Below, in pieces: positions 55,951-64,000 of a stretch of DNA of 64,000 nucleotides (its first letter is position 1; each line of letters starts with the position of its first letter). The notes beneath the pieces were generated by a model that saw only the letters and a list, made by a program, of their open reading frames with translations, made no database searches and was not told the DNA's origin. The DNA comes from Solibacillus silvestris. GTDB lineage: Bacteria; Bacillota; Bacilli; Bacillales_A; Planococcaceae. Location of the stretch: positions 3,004,501 through 3,068,500 of the forward strand of contig CP014609.1 in NCBI GenBank assembly GCA_001586195.1, in the 5' to 3' direction. The translations under genes and the position numbers were made by a program.

Positions 55951-57189
55951 TTATTGGATTATTAGTGCCTCATCTACCCATGCTTTCACTTCTTCATACA
56001 TCGGCAATAGCCCTTCGACCGGTATGTTTAATTTACGAGATAATGGAATAATACTTTCCCAGTCCAATTTGCTTAAAGCCGTCCCAAATTGTAAATACGG
56101 CGTCATTTCCGTATGTTCACCTGAGATTGTTTCCAAAATCGTTTCCGATAGCGGCAACTGCGAAACAATTGCATTCATAGGCCGTTTTAATAAAGAATCA
56201 ATCAATGAAAACAGACCAACTAAAAAATATTCCGAGAAATTCTTTTTGTAGTTACGACGTGCAACTTTTTCACAGACTTTTGCTCTGAACAACGATGCAT
56301 ACATTAACTCCTGAAACACATCATTATTTCGATTCACGTCCGATTCCCGCATCGCCAGTAAATAAATCCATCTCCGCAACTCCGTTAAACCTAGTAATAA
56401 TATAGCCTGTTTAATCGAGCGGACTTTCGTTTTCGAACGTCTTGATGAACCATTGATTAATTTGAGCAACCGGTACGATAATGAAATTTCTCGTTCAATA
56501 TGATTCGCCAATACATCGATATTGGCCTCATCATCCCGCAACAACGAGATAATCTGAAAATATTGAAACAGATTTGCCGGTATGTCTGTCGCTGTCAGTA
56601 TTTGCGGCTTTTCAAAAAAATAGCCTTGAAATAAAGAATAGCCCGATTGTTTAGCAATATTATACTGCTCACGCGTCTCTACTTTTTCTGCCAATAGCTT
56701 AATATGAGGAAATTTCGATTTAATTGTATTTTCAATTGCAGTTCTCTCATGTTCACCACTATGTAAAAAATCGATTTTTATATAATCGATTTGCGGAAAG
56801 AGTTCATCATAGATCAAAACTTCATCATTAATGACAAAATCATCAAGCGCAATTTTATTTCCCGCATTTTTTAATTGTTTGAGCCGTTCGATCAATTCCA
56901 TTGTAATCGGAATATTTTCCAATATTTCAATGACAATTTGTTCGGGTTCAATAACGTCTATTGAATCCTGCATAATCAGGTTTTCCGTAAAGTTAATGAA
57001 AGATGGCTTTCCATTGGCCAGCTCCTTAATGCCAATCGAAAGAAATGAATTGATGATCAGCTCAACGGTTGCTTTATTTGCATCAATATTCGGAAACTGG
57101 TTGGTGTAATTATTTCGATACAACAACTCATATGCTACGATTTCTTCATGTTTGTTAAATATAGGTTGTCGCCCAACAAATACTTCCAT
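55951..57189 (-). CDS. Degenerate EAL-HDOD signalling protein (YuxH-like)
   Basis: 412 residues from ATG 57189; GGGG is 10 bases upstream. EAL domain: the usual EAL is ELL (AYELLYRN), the metal motif lacks the FGxG segment (IALDDFVIND), although the Glu/Lys/Gln positions (IEILE, IKIDF, AEKVE, FQGYFFEKP) remain. This suggests binding rather than hydrolysis of c-di-GMP. C-terminal HDOD (SLLRDDEANIDVLANHIEREISLSYRLLKLIN). Adapter or regulator; ligand and partner not known. Confidence 0.88.
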   Translation of the reverse strand: MEVFVGRQPIFNKHEEIVAYELLYRNNYTNQFPNIDANKATVELIINSFLSIGIKELANGKPSFINFTENLIMQDSIDVIEPEQIVIEILENIPITMELIERLKQLKNAGNKIALDDFVINDEVLIYDELFPQIDYIKIDFLHSGEHERTAIENTIKSKFPHIKLLAEKVETREQYNIAKQSGYSLFQGYFFEKPQILTATDIPANLFQYFQIISLLRDDEANIDVLANHIEREISLSYRLLKLINGSSRRSKTKVRSIKQAILLLGLTELRRWIYLLAMRESDVNRNNDVFQELMYASLFRAKVCEKVARRNYKKNFSEYFLVGLFSLIDSLLKRPMNAIVSQLPLSETILETISGEHTEMTPYLQFGTALSKLDWESIIPLSRKLNIPVEGLLPMYEEVKAWVDEALIIQ

Positions 57190-57308
57190 TTTGTAATTTC
57201 CCCAATACTCGTTTATTTTCTCTCTATTTATTATGGAAATTGCTGTTATTTTACAATCTTCCAATGTACTATAAAACTAGATTAACAAAATTCAAGGAGG
57301 CAGTAAAT

Positions 57309-58085
57309 GTGAACACTGTAAAATATGAGCAAAAAGACTTTATTGCATATGTAACACTTAATCGCCCCGATATGTTAAACGCCTTTAATTATGAAATGCT
57401 GGAACAATTACGCAATGTCATGGAATCCATACAAATTCATCCTGACATTCGTCTTGTCATCATTACAGGTTCCGGTGATAAAGCCTTTTCAGTTGGTGCG
57501 GATTTAAAAGAACGTAAAACATTGCCGGATACACTTGTAAAACGCAACTTAAATCGATTCGGGGAAGTATTTACGCTTATTGAGCAATTACCACAACCGA
57601 CAATTTGTGTATTAAACGGCTATGCCTTTGGCGGCGGACTTGAGCTTGCGCTTGCCTGTGATTTTCGTATTGCTGCTGATACAGTTTCACTTGGCTTAAC
57701 GGAAACAGGCTTAGGCATCATCCCGGGTGCAGGCGGAACACAGCGACTGCCGCGCTTAATCGGTGAAGCGAAAGCATTGGAGCTTATTTTGACAGCAAAA
57801 CGAATGACTGCGCATGAAGCACTTGACTATGGTGTCGTTACGAAAGTGGCACCGGTCGAAAGTTTACATGAAGTGACAGCCGACTTTGCCGCACTTTTTT
57901 TAAGAAATGCGCCGATTGCGATCCAGCAGGCTAAATTTGCTGTAAAACAAGGGATGAAAACAGATATTCAAACAGGTCTCCAAATTGAACGAAAAGCATA
58001 TGAACTGACAATTCCTACCGAAGACCGGATTGAAGCACTGAATGCCTTTGCTGAAAAAAGGCCACCTCAGTTTAAAGGTAGATAA
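57309..58085 (+). CDS. Enoyl-CoA hydratase/isomerase family protein
   Basis: 258 residues, GTG start eight bases after AAGGAGG; the longer frame begins inside the divergent gene. Crotonase fold: oxyanion hole GDKAFSVGADLKER and GYAFGGGLELALACD, catalytic Glu in LGLTETGLGIIPGAGGTQRL. Probable fatty-acid or branched-chain (methylglutaconyl-CoA-like) hydratase; substrate cannot be fixed. Divergent from the EAL-HDOD gene. Confidence 0.9.
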   Translation: MNTVKYEQKDFIAYVTLNRPDMLNAFNYEMLEQLRNVMESIQIHPDIRLVIITGSGDKAFSVGADLKERKTLPDTLVKRNLNRFGEVFTLIEQLPQPTICVLNGYAFGGGLELALACDFRIAADTVSLGLTETGLGIIPGAGGTQRLPRLIGEAKALELILTAKRMTAHEALDYGVVTKVAPVESLHEVTADFAALFLRNAPIAIQQAKFAVKQGMKTDIQTGLQIERKAYELTIPTEDRIEALNAFAEKRPPQFKGR

Positions 58086-58101
58086 ACCCCCTCATATAAA
58101 T

Positions 58102-58130
58102 AGGGTGCCCGCCAATGGGACACCCTGTTT
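58102..58130. terminator. Bidirectional terminator between crotonase and S9 peptidase
   Basis: AGGGTG...CACCCT stem around CCGCCAATGG, with T/A runs on both sides; the two genes converge here. Confidence 0.75.
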
Positions 58131-58135
58131 GTATT

Positions 58136-60109
58136 TTATAAATATTTCTCAAACCAGCCTGTAATTTGCTCAAGTCGTTCTAATCGTAAGTTCGGGATAC
58201 CTGTACGTGATAAGTTGTGGTCACATTCAGGGAAACGGACGAAACCGACCTCTTTGCCCATGCTCTTAAGCGTAATATAAAGTTGCTCAGCCTGCTCAAT
58301 CGGGCAGCGGAAATCACGTTCACTGTGTAAAATAAGCAGCGGTGTTTCCACATTAGCCGCATATTTTAATGGTGAATGGTGCCACAGTTTTTCCACATCA
58401 TTCATATCTGCGAGCATTTGCCATTCCGAGAAATAATATCCGATATCCGATACGCCGTAGAAGCTGATCCAGTTTGAGATTGAACGTTGGGTAACAGCTG
58501 CTTTAAAGCGGTTCGTATGACCAACAACCCAGTTCGTCATAAAGCCGCCATAGCTTCCGCCAGTAATCCCTAAACGCGACTCATCAATCCATGAATAATT
58601 TTCGAGTGCATAATCAACACCAGCCATGATATCTTCATAGTCTCCATCACCATAATTACCGCGCACACCATCAACAAATTCCTGACTGTAGCCATGACTG
58701 CCTCGTGGGTTTACATAAAGCACACCATATCCTTTCGCCGCCAATAGCTGCATCTCATGGAAAAACGTATTCGCATATAAAGTATGCGGTCCGCCGTGTA
58801 CCTCAACAATTAATGGATATTTTTCTCCTTCTGTATACTGTGCAGGCTTCATAATCCAGCCATGTACAGTCAAACCGTCATTTGATGTATACGAAATCGC
58901 TTCCGGTTCTGACAGCGTAGTCTCATTTAAAAACTTTTCGTTAAATGTTGTTAACTGCTTGCGCTCACCTGTTGTAATATCAAAGTCAAACAGCTCCCCA
59001 GGGAATGTTCCATTGGATACCGTCAATAATGCACGGTTGCCGTTTTTAAAGATTGCATAGCCATATACATGCTCATTTTCAGGTGACGCAGGATAAAGTG
59101 CGCCCTCTAACGTTGCATAATATAAGCGAATATCCCCTTGTGTAGATACTTGGAAATACAAATCATTGTTTTCCGTCCACATTACAGATGGAGCAGATAC
59201 ACCTTGCTGAATGTCTGCAACACCATAATCACCAACCGGCAAGTCCAGCATCTCTGTCAGCTTTTGTGTTGTTTTCGTTTCTGTATCATAAATATAGACA
59301 TGGCCATGTGTTGCATTTCTGAATGTATTATCCGAACCGCCAAATGCAATATAACGGTCATCGAATGAAAACTCAACACCACCAAAGTAGCCATCTTCCT
59401 CAATTAGTACCGTTTCTTCTTTCGTGTCTACATCTACTAGGTAAAGCGGTGTACGGAATACATTATCCGTATTTTCTTCACGATTCACACCGATCACCAA
59501 TGTTTTCCCGTCATGTGAAATGCCTTGTAGACTATGTGAATAATTTCCTACTGTAAAAGTATTCACTTCTTTTGTTGCCAAATCTACAGCAGCAATTTGT
59601 GAATAGCGGTCCTGCTTCAATAACCCGACACTATCTGCTTTGTATTTCATTTTGTCGACGACATAGGCTTTCGGGAATTTCGTATCTTCTTTTTCTTCCT
59701 CTTTCGTAATGTCCAACCCTTTTTTAACTGTGCTTGTGATCCAAACTTTCTCACCACAAGGACTCCATAAAAATGAATTGACGCCATTTGGAAGTGTCGT
59801 AATTTCCTGTGCTTCCCCGCCACGACGGTTTAATATGTATAGTTGCTGTTTTTCATTGCGTTTCACTAAAAATGCGACTTGTTTGCCGTCTGTTGACCAC
59901 TGTGGGCTTGAGACACGTTCATTACCGTAAGTCCATTGCGTTATTTCCCCTGATTCCAGGTCAATGTGGAACAGATGGGCATTGTAATTATTCTCTTTTT
60001 CATTAATATGTGTACGAATAAATACCGCCTCTTGCTCATTTGGCGCAAGTACCGGATTTGCAATGGATTGAATTTCGAATAAGCTTTCTTTTGTCATATA
60101 CTTTGTCAT
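58136..60109 (-). CDS. S9-family prolyl/acylaminoacyl peptidase (YuxL-like)
   Basis: 657 residues. N-terminal beta-propeller with repeated W/SPDG-type blades (WSTDGKQVAFLVKR, WSPCGEKVWI, SFDDRYIAFGG), C-terminal alpha/beta hydrolase with EVHGGPHTLY (oxyanion), nucleophile Ser in GGSYGGFM, Asp in LHSERDFRCP and His in ECDHNLSR. Cytosolic oligopeptidase. Good ribosome site GAGGTG. Confidence 0.93.
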   Translation of the reverse strand: MTKYMTKESLFEIQSIANPVLAPNEQEAVFIRTHINEKENNYNAHLFHIDLESGEITQWTYGNERVSSPQWSTDGKQVAFLVKRNEKQQLYILNRRGGEAQEITTLPNGVNSFLWSPCGEKVWITSTVKKGLDITKEEEKEDTKFPKAYVVDKMKYKADSVGLLKQDRYSQIAAVDLATKEVNTFTVGNYSHSLQGISHDGKTLVIGVNREENTDNVFRTPLYLVDVDTKEETVLIEEDGYFGGVEFSFDDRYIAFGGSDNTFRNATHGHVYIYDTETKTTQKLTEMLDLPVGDYGVADIQQGVSAPSVMWTENNDLYFQVSTQGDIRLYYATLEGALYPASPENEHVYGYAIFKNGNRALLTVSNGTFPGELFDFDITTGERKQLTTFNEKFLNETTLSEPEAISYTSNDGLTVHGWIMKPAQYTEGEKYPLIVEVHGGPHTLYANTFFHEMQLLAAKGYGVLYVNPRGSHGYSQEFVDGVRGNYGDGDYEDIMAGVDYALENYSWIDESRLGITGGSYGGFMTNWVVGHTNRFKAAVTQRSISNWISFYGVSDIGYYFSEWQMLADMNDVEKLWHHSPLKYAANVETPLLILHSERDFRCPIEQAEQLYITLKSMGKEVGFVRFPECDHNLSRTGIPNLRLERLEQITGWFEKYL

Positions 60110-60827
60110 TAAAACACCTCTTCATTTATTTCGATTTCCGTAATAACAATGTACCATCTTTTATTTGAAATTTCAAAATATAAATATATAAGAATAAAAG
60201 TTTAAGTCCTCTTCTCATAGAGCTTCTTATTTAGTTCCGGTTTATTTTGGGCGGAGAAGCCTAACTCGCATTCCGTTTTATGCGAGTTAGGCTTTGCGAC
60301 GAAAGCGTAGCGACAGGAGCACCCGCATTTCGGCTTGGGACTCCCGCCAAATCAATAGTGTCCGGCTCTAAACCGTTACGCTCTATAGTCGGCGCTTACA
60401 GTGGTAGGCAATAAAAATAGTGCATGTCTCATGATGCACTATTTTTATTTGCGCCGAGGATGGTCGCAACTTGTTGCTGCCACTGCAGAAGCACATTTTT
60501 TCCGGTTCTACGCATAGAGATAGTCTTTCTCTATAAAAAACAATAGCCCTTGATATCGTTATAAAAAATATTTCTCCTTTCTAAAAAAGGAGATACCCTA
60601 TGAGAAAGTAGGCGCCTTGCGAAGGCACAGCGCCTCCCGATTTAGAAACCGGTGAAATTAACACCGGGAGTTTGAATTGGCGGGCGTTTCACAAAGCACG
60701 AAGAAAAGTCGCAAAGACATGTGCAACATGGCTAGGTGACTTTTGTGCTTGCCCGCCAATACCCACCGGTACTTTTTTCTTTCCTATTTTAAAAACACCC
60801 GCCACAAATATGGCAGGTGTAGGAATG
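60110..60827. other. 718-bp non-coding structured region
   Basis: No gene. Contains at least six hairpins in order: GCCTAACTCGCAT / ATGCGAGTTAGGC (60260s, perfect); AATAAAAATAGTGCAT / ATGCACTATTTTTATT (60407-60448, perfect, terminator-like); ATAGAGA / TTTCTCTAT (60510s); GTAGGCGCC...GCGCCT and GCCTT-GCG-AAGGC (60608s); CCGGTG / CACCGG inside CTCCCG / CGGGAG (60630-60670); and TTGGCGGGC / GCCCGCCAA enclosing a long AAGCAC..AAAAGTC / GACTTTTGTGCTT stem (60674-60766). The fadD terminator is at the right edge. Not matched to any known RNA family by eye. Confidence 0.6.
60789..60821 (-). terminator. Terminator of the acyl-CoA ligase gene
   Basis: ACACCTGCC / GGCGGGTGT with a 7-base loop, then TTTTT on the minus strand. 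Confidence 0.82.
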
Positions 60828-62378
60828 TTATGTTCTTGCTATTTCTTTTAAAGAACGGCGCAGAATTTTGCCTGTTGTGTTTTTTGGCAGCTCGTCCAAA
60901 ATTTCGATGACAGTCGGTACTTTGTATTTCACAATACGGTCTGCACAAAATTCGCGAATTGCTTCTACTGTTAATGAAGGATCCTTCAAAACAACATAGG
61001 CATGTACCGCTTCACCAAAGTCCAAATCCGGGAAGCCTACTACTGCCGCTTCCACAATCCCTTCATGTGAGAACAATACTTCTTCTACTTCACGTGGGTA
61101 AACATTGTAACCGCCTACAATTATCATATCCTTTTTGCGGTCGACGATGTAGAAGTAACCTTCCTCGTCTTTTCTTGCCAAGTCACCTGTATATAACCAG
61201 CCGTCGCGAATCGCTACAGCAGTTTCTTCAGGCATGTTGTAATAGCCTTTCATGACATTCGGTCCGCGTACGATCAGCTCGCCTACTTCCCCAACGCCCA
61301 CTTCATCCCCATTTTCATCGACCACTTTATTTTCAACATTGCTGATCGATTGTCCGATTGAGCCTGGTTTACGCTCACGGTCTGTAGGGTTGAAACAAGT
61401 AACAGGTGAAGCTTCAGATAATCCGTATCCTTCAGAAATTCGTACATTGAACTTTTGCTCAAAGTTATGTAGCAATGATACAGGTAATGAAGCACCACCT
61501 GAAATCGCTAAACGGATTGTTGAGAATGCAGCAACATTCGCTTTGTCATATTGATAAAGGAAATTGTACATTGTCGGAACACCCGCAAATACTGTTGCTT
61601 TATACGTCGAAATTAACTCGAAAATTTCTCCCGGACTAAAGCGTGGCGCTAATAAGATCGTTGCACCTCGTGTTAACGGTGAATTGACAACGACCGTTAA
61701 TGCAAAGACGTGGAAAACCGGCAATGTTGCCACAATACGATCTTCTGATGTCATTTTTAAGTAATCGCCAATATCTCTTGCATTGGAGAATAAATTATTA
61801 TGTGTCAGCATGGCACCTTTCGGATGACCCGTCGTACCGGAAGTATATAAAATTATCGCCGTATCATCAGGCGCTACTTCTACTGGATCCGTTGTACGTG
61901 CTGTTGTTGCTAATACTTGTGAAAACAGCTTCGTTTTTTCTTTCGCCCCATCTGAAAGCGCGGCATACTTTTCACCGATATCTTCAGTCGTTTCGCAAAT
62001 GATATATTGTTCTACTTGTGGGAATCTATGCACCCCTGCCTCCACAAGCGGTAATAGTAAATCAAGTGCGATAACAACTTTTACATCACCATTTTGTATG
62101 ATGTATGAAATTTCATCTGCTGTATAGATTGGATTAATCGGAATTGCCACAGCACCAATACGCATTGACGCGTATAAACTGATGATGAAATGCGGTGTAT
62201 TACCTAATAGAAACGCGATATGATCGCCTTTTTTTACACCTAAATCTTCCAAAGCAGCTGCAAATCGTGCAACAGATTGCTCCAATTCACCGTAAGATGT
62301 GCCTTTACCTAAAAAGTAGTACGCTGTTTTTTCTGGTTGTTCGAAAGCTTGTTGTCTTACCTTTTCAACTAAATTCAA
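60828..62378 (-). CDS. lcfB: Long-chain fatty-acid-CoA ligase (LcfB-like)
   Basis: 516 residues if started at TTG, giving MNLVEKVRQQ, which lines up with B. subtilis LcfB; the ATG three codons earlier abuts GGGGG. AMP-binding family: P-loop YTSGTTGHPKGAML, GGASLP, YGLSEASP, YTGDLARKDEEGYFYIVDR (A8 hinge), and Lys in PKNTTGKILRR. Activates fatty acids to acyl-CoA for beta-oxidation or lipid synthesis. Monocistronic. Confidence 0.93.
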   Translation of the reverse strand: MNLVEKVRQQAFEQPEKTAYYFLGKGTSYGELEQSVARFAAALEDLGVKKGDHIAFLLGNTPHFIISLYASMRIGAVAIPINPIYTADEISYIIQNGDVKVVIALDLLLPLVEAGVHRFPQVEQYIICETTEDIGEKYAALSDGAKEKTKLFSQVLATTARTTDPVEVAPDDTAIILYTSGTTGHPKGAMLTHNNLFSNARDIGDYLKMTSEDRIVATLPVFHVFALTVVVNSPLTRGATILLAPRFSPGEIFELISTYKATVFAGVPTMYNFLYQYDKANVAAFSTIRLAISGGASLPVSLLHNFEQKFNVRISEGYGLSEASPVTCFNPTDRERKPGSIGQSISNVENKVVDENGDEVGVGEVGELIVRGPNVMKGYYNMPEETAVAIRDGWLYTGDLARKDEEGYFYIVDRKKDMIIVGGYNVYPREVEEVLFSHEGIVEAAVVGFPDLDFGEAVHAYVVLKDPSLTVEAIREFCADRIVKYKVPTVIEILDELPKNTTGKILRRSLKEIART

Positions 62379-62516
62379 TACACCCATCCCCCTATTGCGT
62401 AAAATGAAAAAATATTCACTCTATTAGCATTATAGAATAAGTATATTAATAAAACAATACGGAAATCTCGCTTATTCACAAATATTGTACTAAAATCATT
62501 TTTTCTCTATTTAAAC

Positions 62517-64000
62517 TCATCCGCGCACATGTGAAATATAACGCCAGCGAATTAAGAAAAAGTAAACAATTTGAATAAGGGCAAACATTGTAAATGAAAA
62601 TACGACCTCTTTTACAATCGATAAATTCATTACATCATTCAATACGGTTTGCACAACATAGAACGCAAATGCACTATGTACAAAGGCTAAACCCCACGGC
62701 AGGAAAAATTGAATCATTAAATTTCTCGTAATAAGGCGTTTCAGTTCTTTTCCGCTCAACCCTACTTTAACGAGCATATCAAACTGTTTTTTCTCACGGT
62801 CCAAGTTGGCATAGATTTTGAAATAAACGAAACTTCCGGACGCAAGTAGAAATACAGCTACTACTAATATACCGATGAGTGTTAATAAAGAATACGTAGC
62901 TAATATATAAGAATAATTTAATCCGGCATTTTCAAAATAAAACGGTAACGTATATTCTTTGTTGATCAGATAATCGCGGGCGACCATCTGCTGAATATCG
63001 ATTCCGATATTTTCCGTTTCGGTCCAGTTAGGAATATCAAATGTAAATAAATGATAGCCAGGCTCAACATATGGCGACATTTCAAACTCATTTTTCAGTT
63101 TTTCAAAGTCTTCATCACTAATGATAATGGAGTTGCTGCTAATAATAGCCGTCGGGAAAAACATTTTCGGATATACACTGTTAATCGTCAGGTCCACATT
63201 ATTTTCCTTTAGCACCGTCTTTACTTCCGTTTTCTCCAGCTTTTCAATCGAATCTTCCGAATAAGGGATGAACATTGCTTCCCCGCTTTTTAAATTCACA
63301 AGCGGGTATTTATACGAAAACAGCAGATGGTTAATATCTGTTTCCCGGAAAACTTCCACCGGATTCGATGTATACGATGATGTTTGGCGCATGACCGTAA
63401 AGCGTGTCATATGATAACTGATTCCATTAAATTCAAGCTCATCAATGACGGATAAAATATGTTCAATTTCATAAGGATTATCCATTTCCCCTTTATAGAG
63501 GAGGCCGATTGGATTGATCTTGTCATATTGTGAAGTATAGGAAGACATCGCCGATAAAACACCGACCGTTAAAAAGGCAAGTGTCGAGACGAGTGTCACA
63601 ATGAAAAACATGCGTGAGTTGAAACGTAAAATCTGCACTTGTTCAGCAATCGCCAGCATGCGTGCCTTTTTCCAGTAAAACTGCTTTCGCCCCTTCAACC
63701 GATCAATAATATAAAGCGTTGTATCCGTAAAGAAATAATAAGTTCCCAATGTCACGAAAACAGGGATCAATAATGTATACGAAAAAATAGATGACTTCGT
63801 TGTAATAAGTGCAAGACCGTATCCGCATAAAATAAGGATAATTCCTAAAATGGCATTACGCTTTGAATAGGTCACAGCAGCATCGACAAACTTCGGGCCT
63901 CTTATAAAGTTCCGTATTTTAATGTCCGGAGTAAACAGGGTACTCAACGTCGAGATGACAACAAATGCGCTTAAATAAACGAATAATGTCAGCACAAACG
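62517..64000 (-). CDS. BceB/FtsX-type ABC transporter permease (5' end outside window)
   Basis: At least 494 residues; the frame remains open past the right window edge, so the N-terminus with the first membrane helix is missing. Visible: several TM segments, the large extracytoplasmic domain (residues about 150-350), and a C-terminal FtsX block (LDREKKQFDMLVKVGLSGKELKRLITRNLMIQF). Permeases of this type work with a BceA ATPase and often a two-component system in bacitracin/antimicrobial peptide resistance. Partner genes lie outside the window. Confidence 0.8.
   Translation of the reverse strand, partial: FVLTLFVYLSAFVVISTLSTLFTPDIKIRNFIRGPKFVDAAVTYSKRNAILGIILILCGYGLALITTKSSIFSYTLLIPVFVTLGTYYFFTDTTLYIIDRLKGRKQFYWKKARMLAIAEQVQILRFNSRMFFIVTLVSTLAFLTVGVLSAMSSYTSQYDKINPIGLLYKGEMDNPYEIEHILSVIDELEFNGISYHMTRFTVMRQTSSYTSNPVEVFRETDINHLLFSYKYPLVNLKSGEAMFIPYSEDSIEKLEKTEVKTVLKENNVDLTINSVYPKMFFPTAIISSNSIIISDEDFEKLKNEFEMSPYVEPGYHLFTFDIPNWTETENIGIDIQQMVARDYLINKEYTLPFYFENAGLNYSYILATYSLLTLIGILVVAVFLLASGSFVYFKIYANLDREKKQFDMLVKVGLSGKELKRLITRNLMIQFFLPWGLAFVHSAFAFYVVQTVLNDVMNLSIVKEVVFSFTMFALIQIVYFFLIRWRYISHVRG

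Noticed and set aside
60674-60766. c-di-GMP-I (GEMM) riboswitch, suggested by a GTCGCAAAGACATG stretch
   Set aside because: The GNRA-capped P2 hairpin and the tetraloop receptor of GEMM are missing, and the neighbouring genes do not fit.

Overview
This 64-kb window is chromosomal DNA from an endospore-forming, low-GC Gram-positive bacterium of the Bacillales, most likely Planococcaceae (Lysinibacillus/Solibacillus-like). The evidence is gene order matching Bacillus subtilis (cggR-gap-pgk-tpiA-gpmI-eno; hprK-lgt-ppaX-yvoF-hisZGDBHF(IE)-yvcD-trxB-nudix-rapZ-yvcK-whiA-crh-clpP), strong AGGAGG-type ribosome sites, LAAC lipoboxes, a CotF-family coat protein, and regulators and sites of the CggR, CtsR, Fur, Crh and HprK types. 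No phage, integrated plasmid, complete insertion sequence, CRISPR array or rRNA was seen. One tRNA gene (Arg, CCG) is present.

Layout. 0-2 kb: a Fur-box divergon with an iron-type binding lipoprotein on one side and two unknown amidotransferase-like proteins on the other. 2-6.5 kb: an Asp/Asn-rich lipoprotein, a NERD gene broken by a frameshift, an orphan IS3-type HTH protein, and an LmrB/LmrA-like efflux pump and repressor pair sharing an operator. 7-14.6 kb: the lower glycolysis genes under CggR. 14.6-19.7 kb: small accessory genes (glutaredoxin-like, TPM, LemA, CotF family, HAD hydrolase, coiled-coil/zinc ribbon). 19.5-32.4 kb: a complete reductive pyrimidine degradation cluster, from NCS1 permease through PreAT, dihydropyrimidinase, ureidopropionase, aminotransferase and CoA-acylating semialdehyde dehydrogenase, with a PucR-family regulator. 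32.5-36.5 kb: a small phospholipase A2-like protein and a polar amino-acid ABC transporter with two binding proteins. 37-54.5 kb: tRNA-Arg, clpP, the crh/whiA/yvcK/rapZ group, trxB, a his operon that lacks hisA, and yvoF-ppaX-lgt-hprK. 54.5-64 kb: cytochrome c lipoprotein, YitT protein, degenerate EAL-HDOD protein, enoyl-CoA hydratase, S9 peptidase, acyl-CoA ligase, and the C-terminal part of a BceB-like ABC permease.

The most unusual content is non-coding. Four intergenic arrays (about 3.5, 6.7, 15.0 and 26.1 kb) repeat a TTCTAATA box about every 21 bp. Each contains a nine-box block with almost the same irregular spacing (20 or 21, 20, 19, then 21 repeated). Each lies directly beside the T-tract of a Rho-independent terminator. 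The spacing equals two helical turns, and the invariant TTA-GAA codons in the one frame that looks protein-like argue for a DNA- or RNA-level function. Also notable are two ~96-bp inverted repeats that exactly bracket preA-preT, a REP-like palindromic family (five copies plus one apparent internal-deletion scar), and a 600-bp stretch of stacked hairpins at 60.2-60.8 kb. These repeat calls are hand comparisons; genome-wide searches were not possible here.
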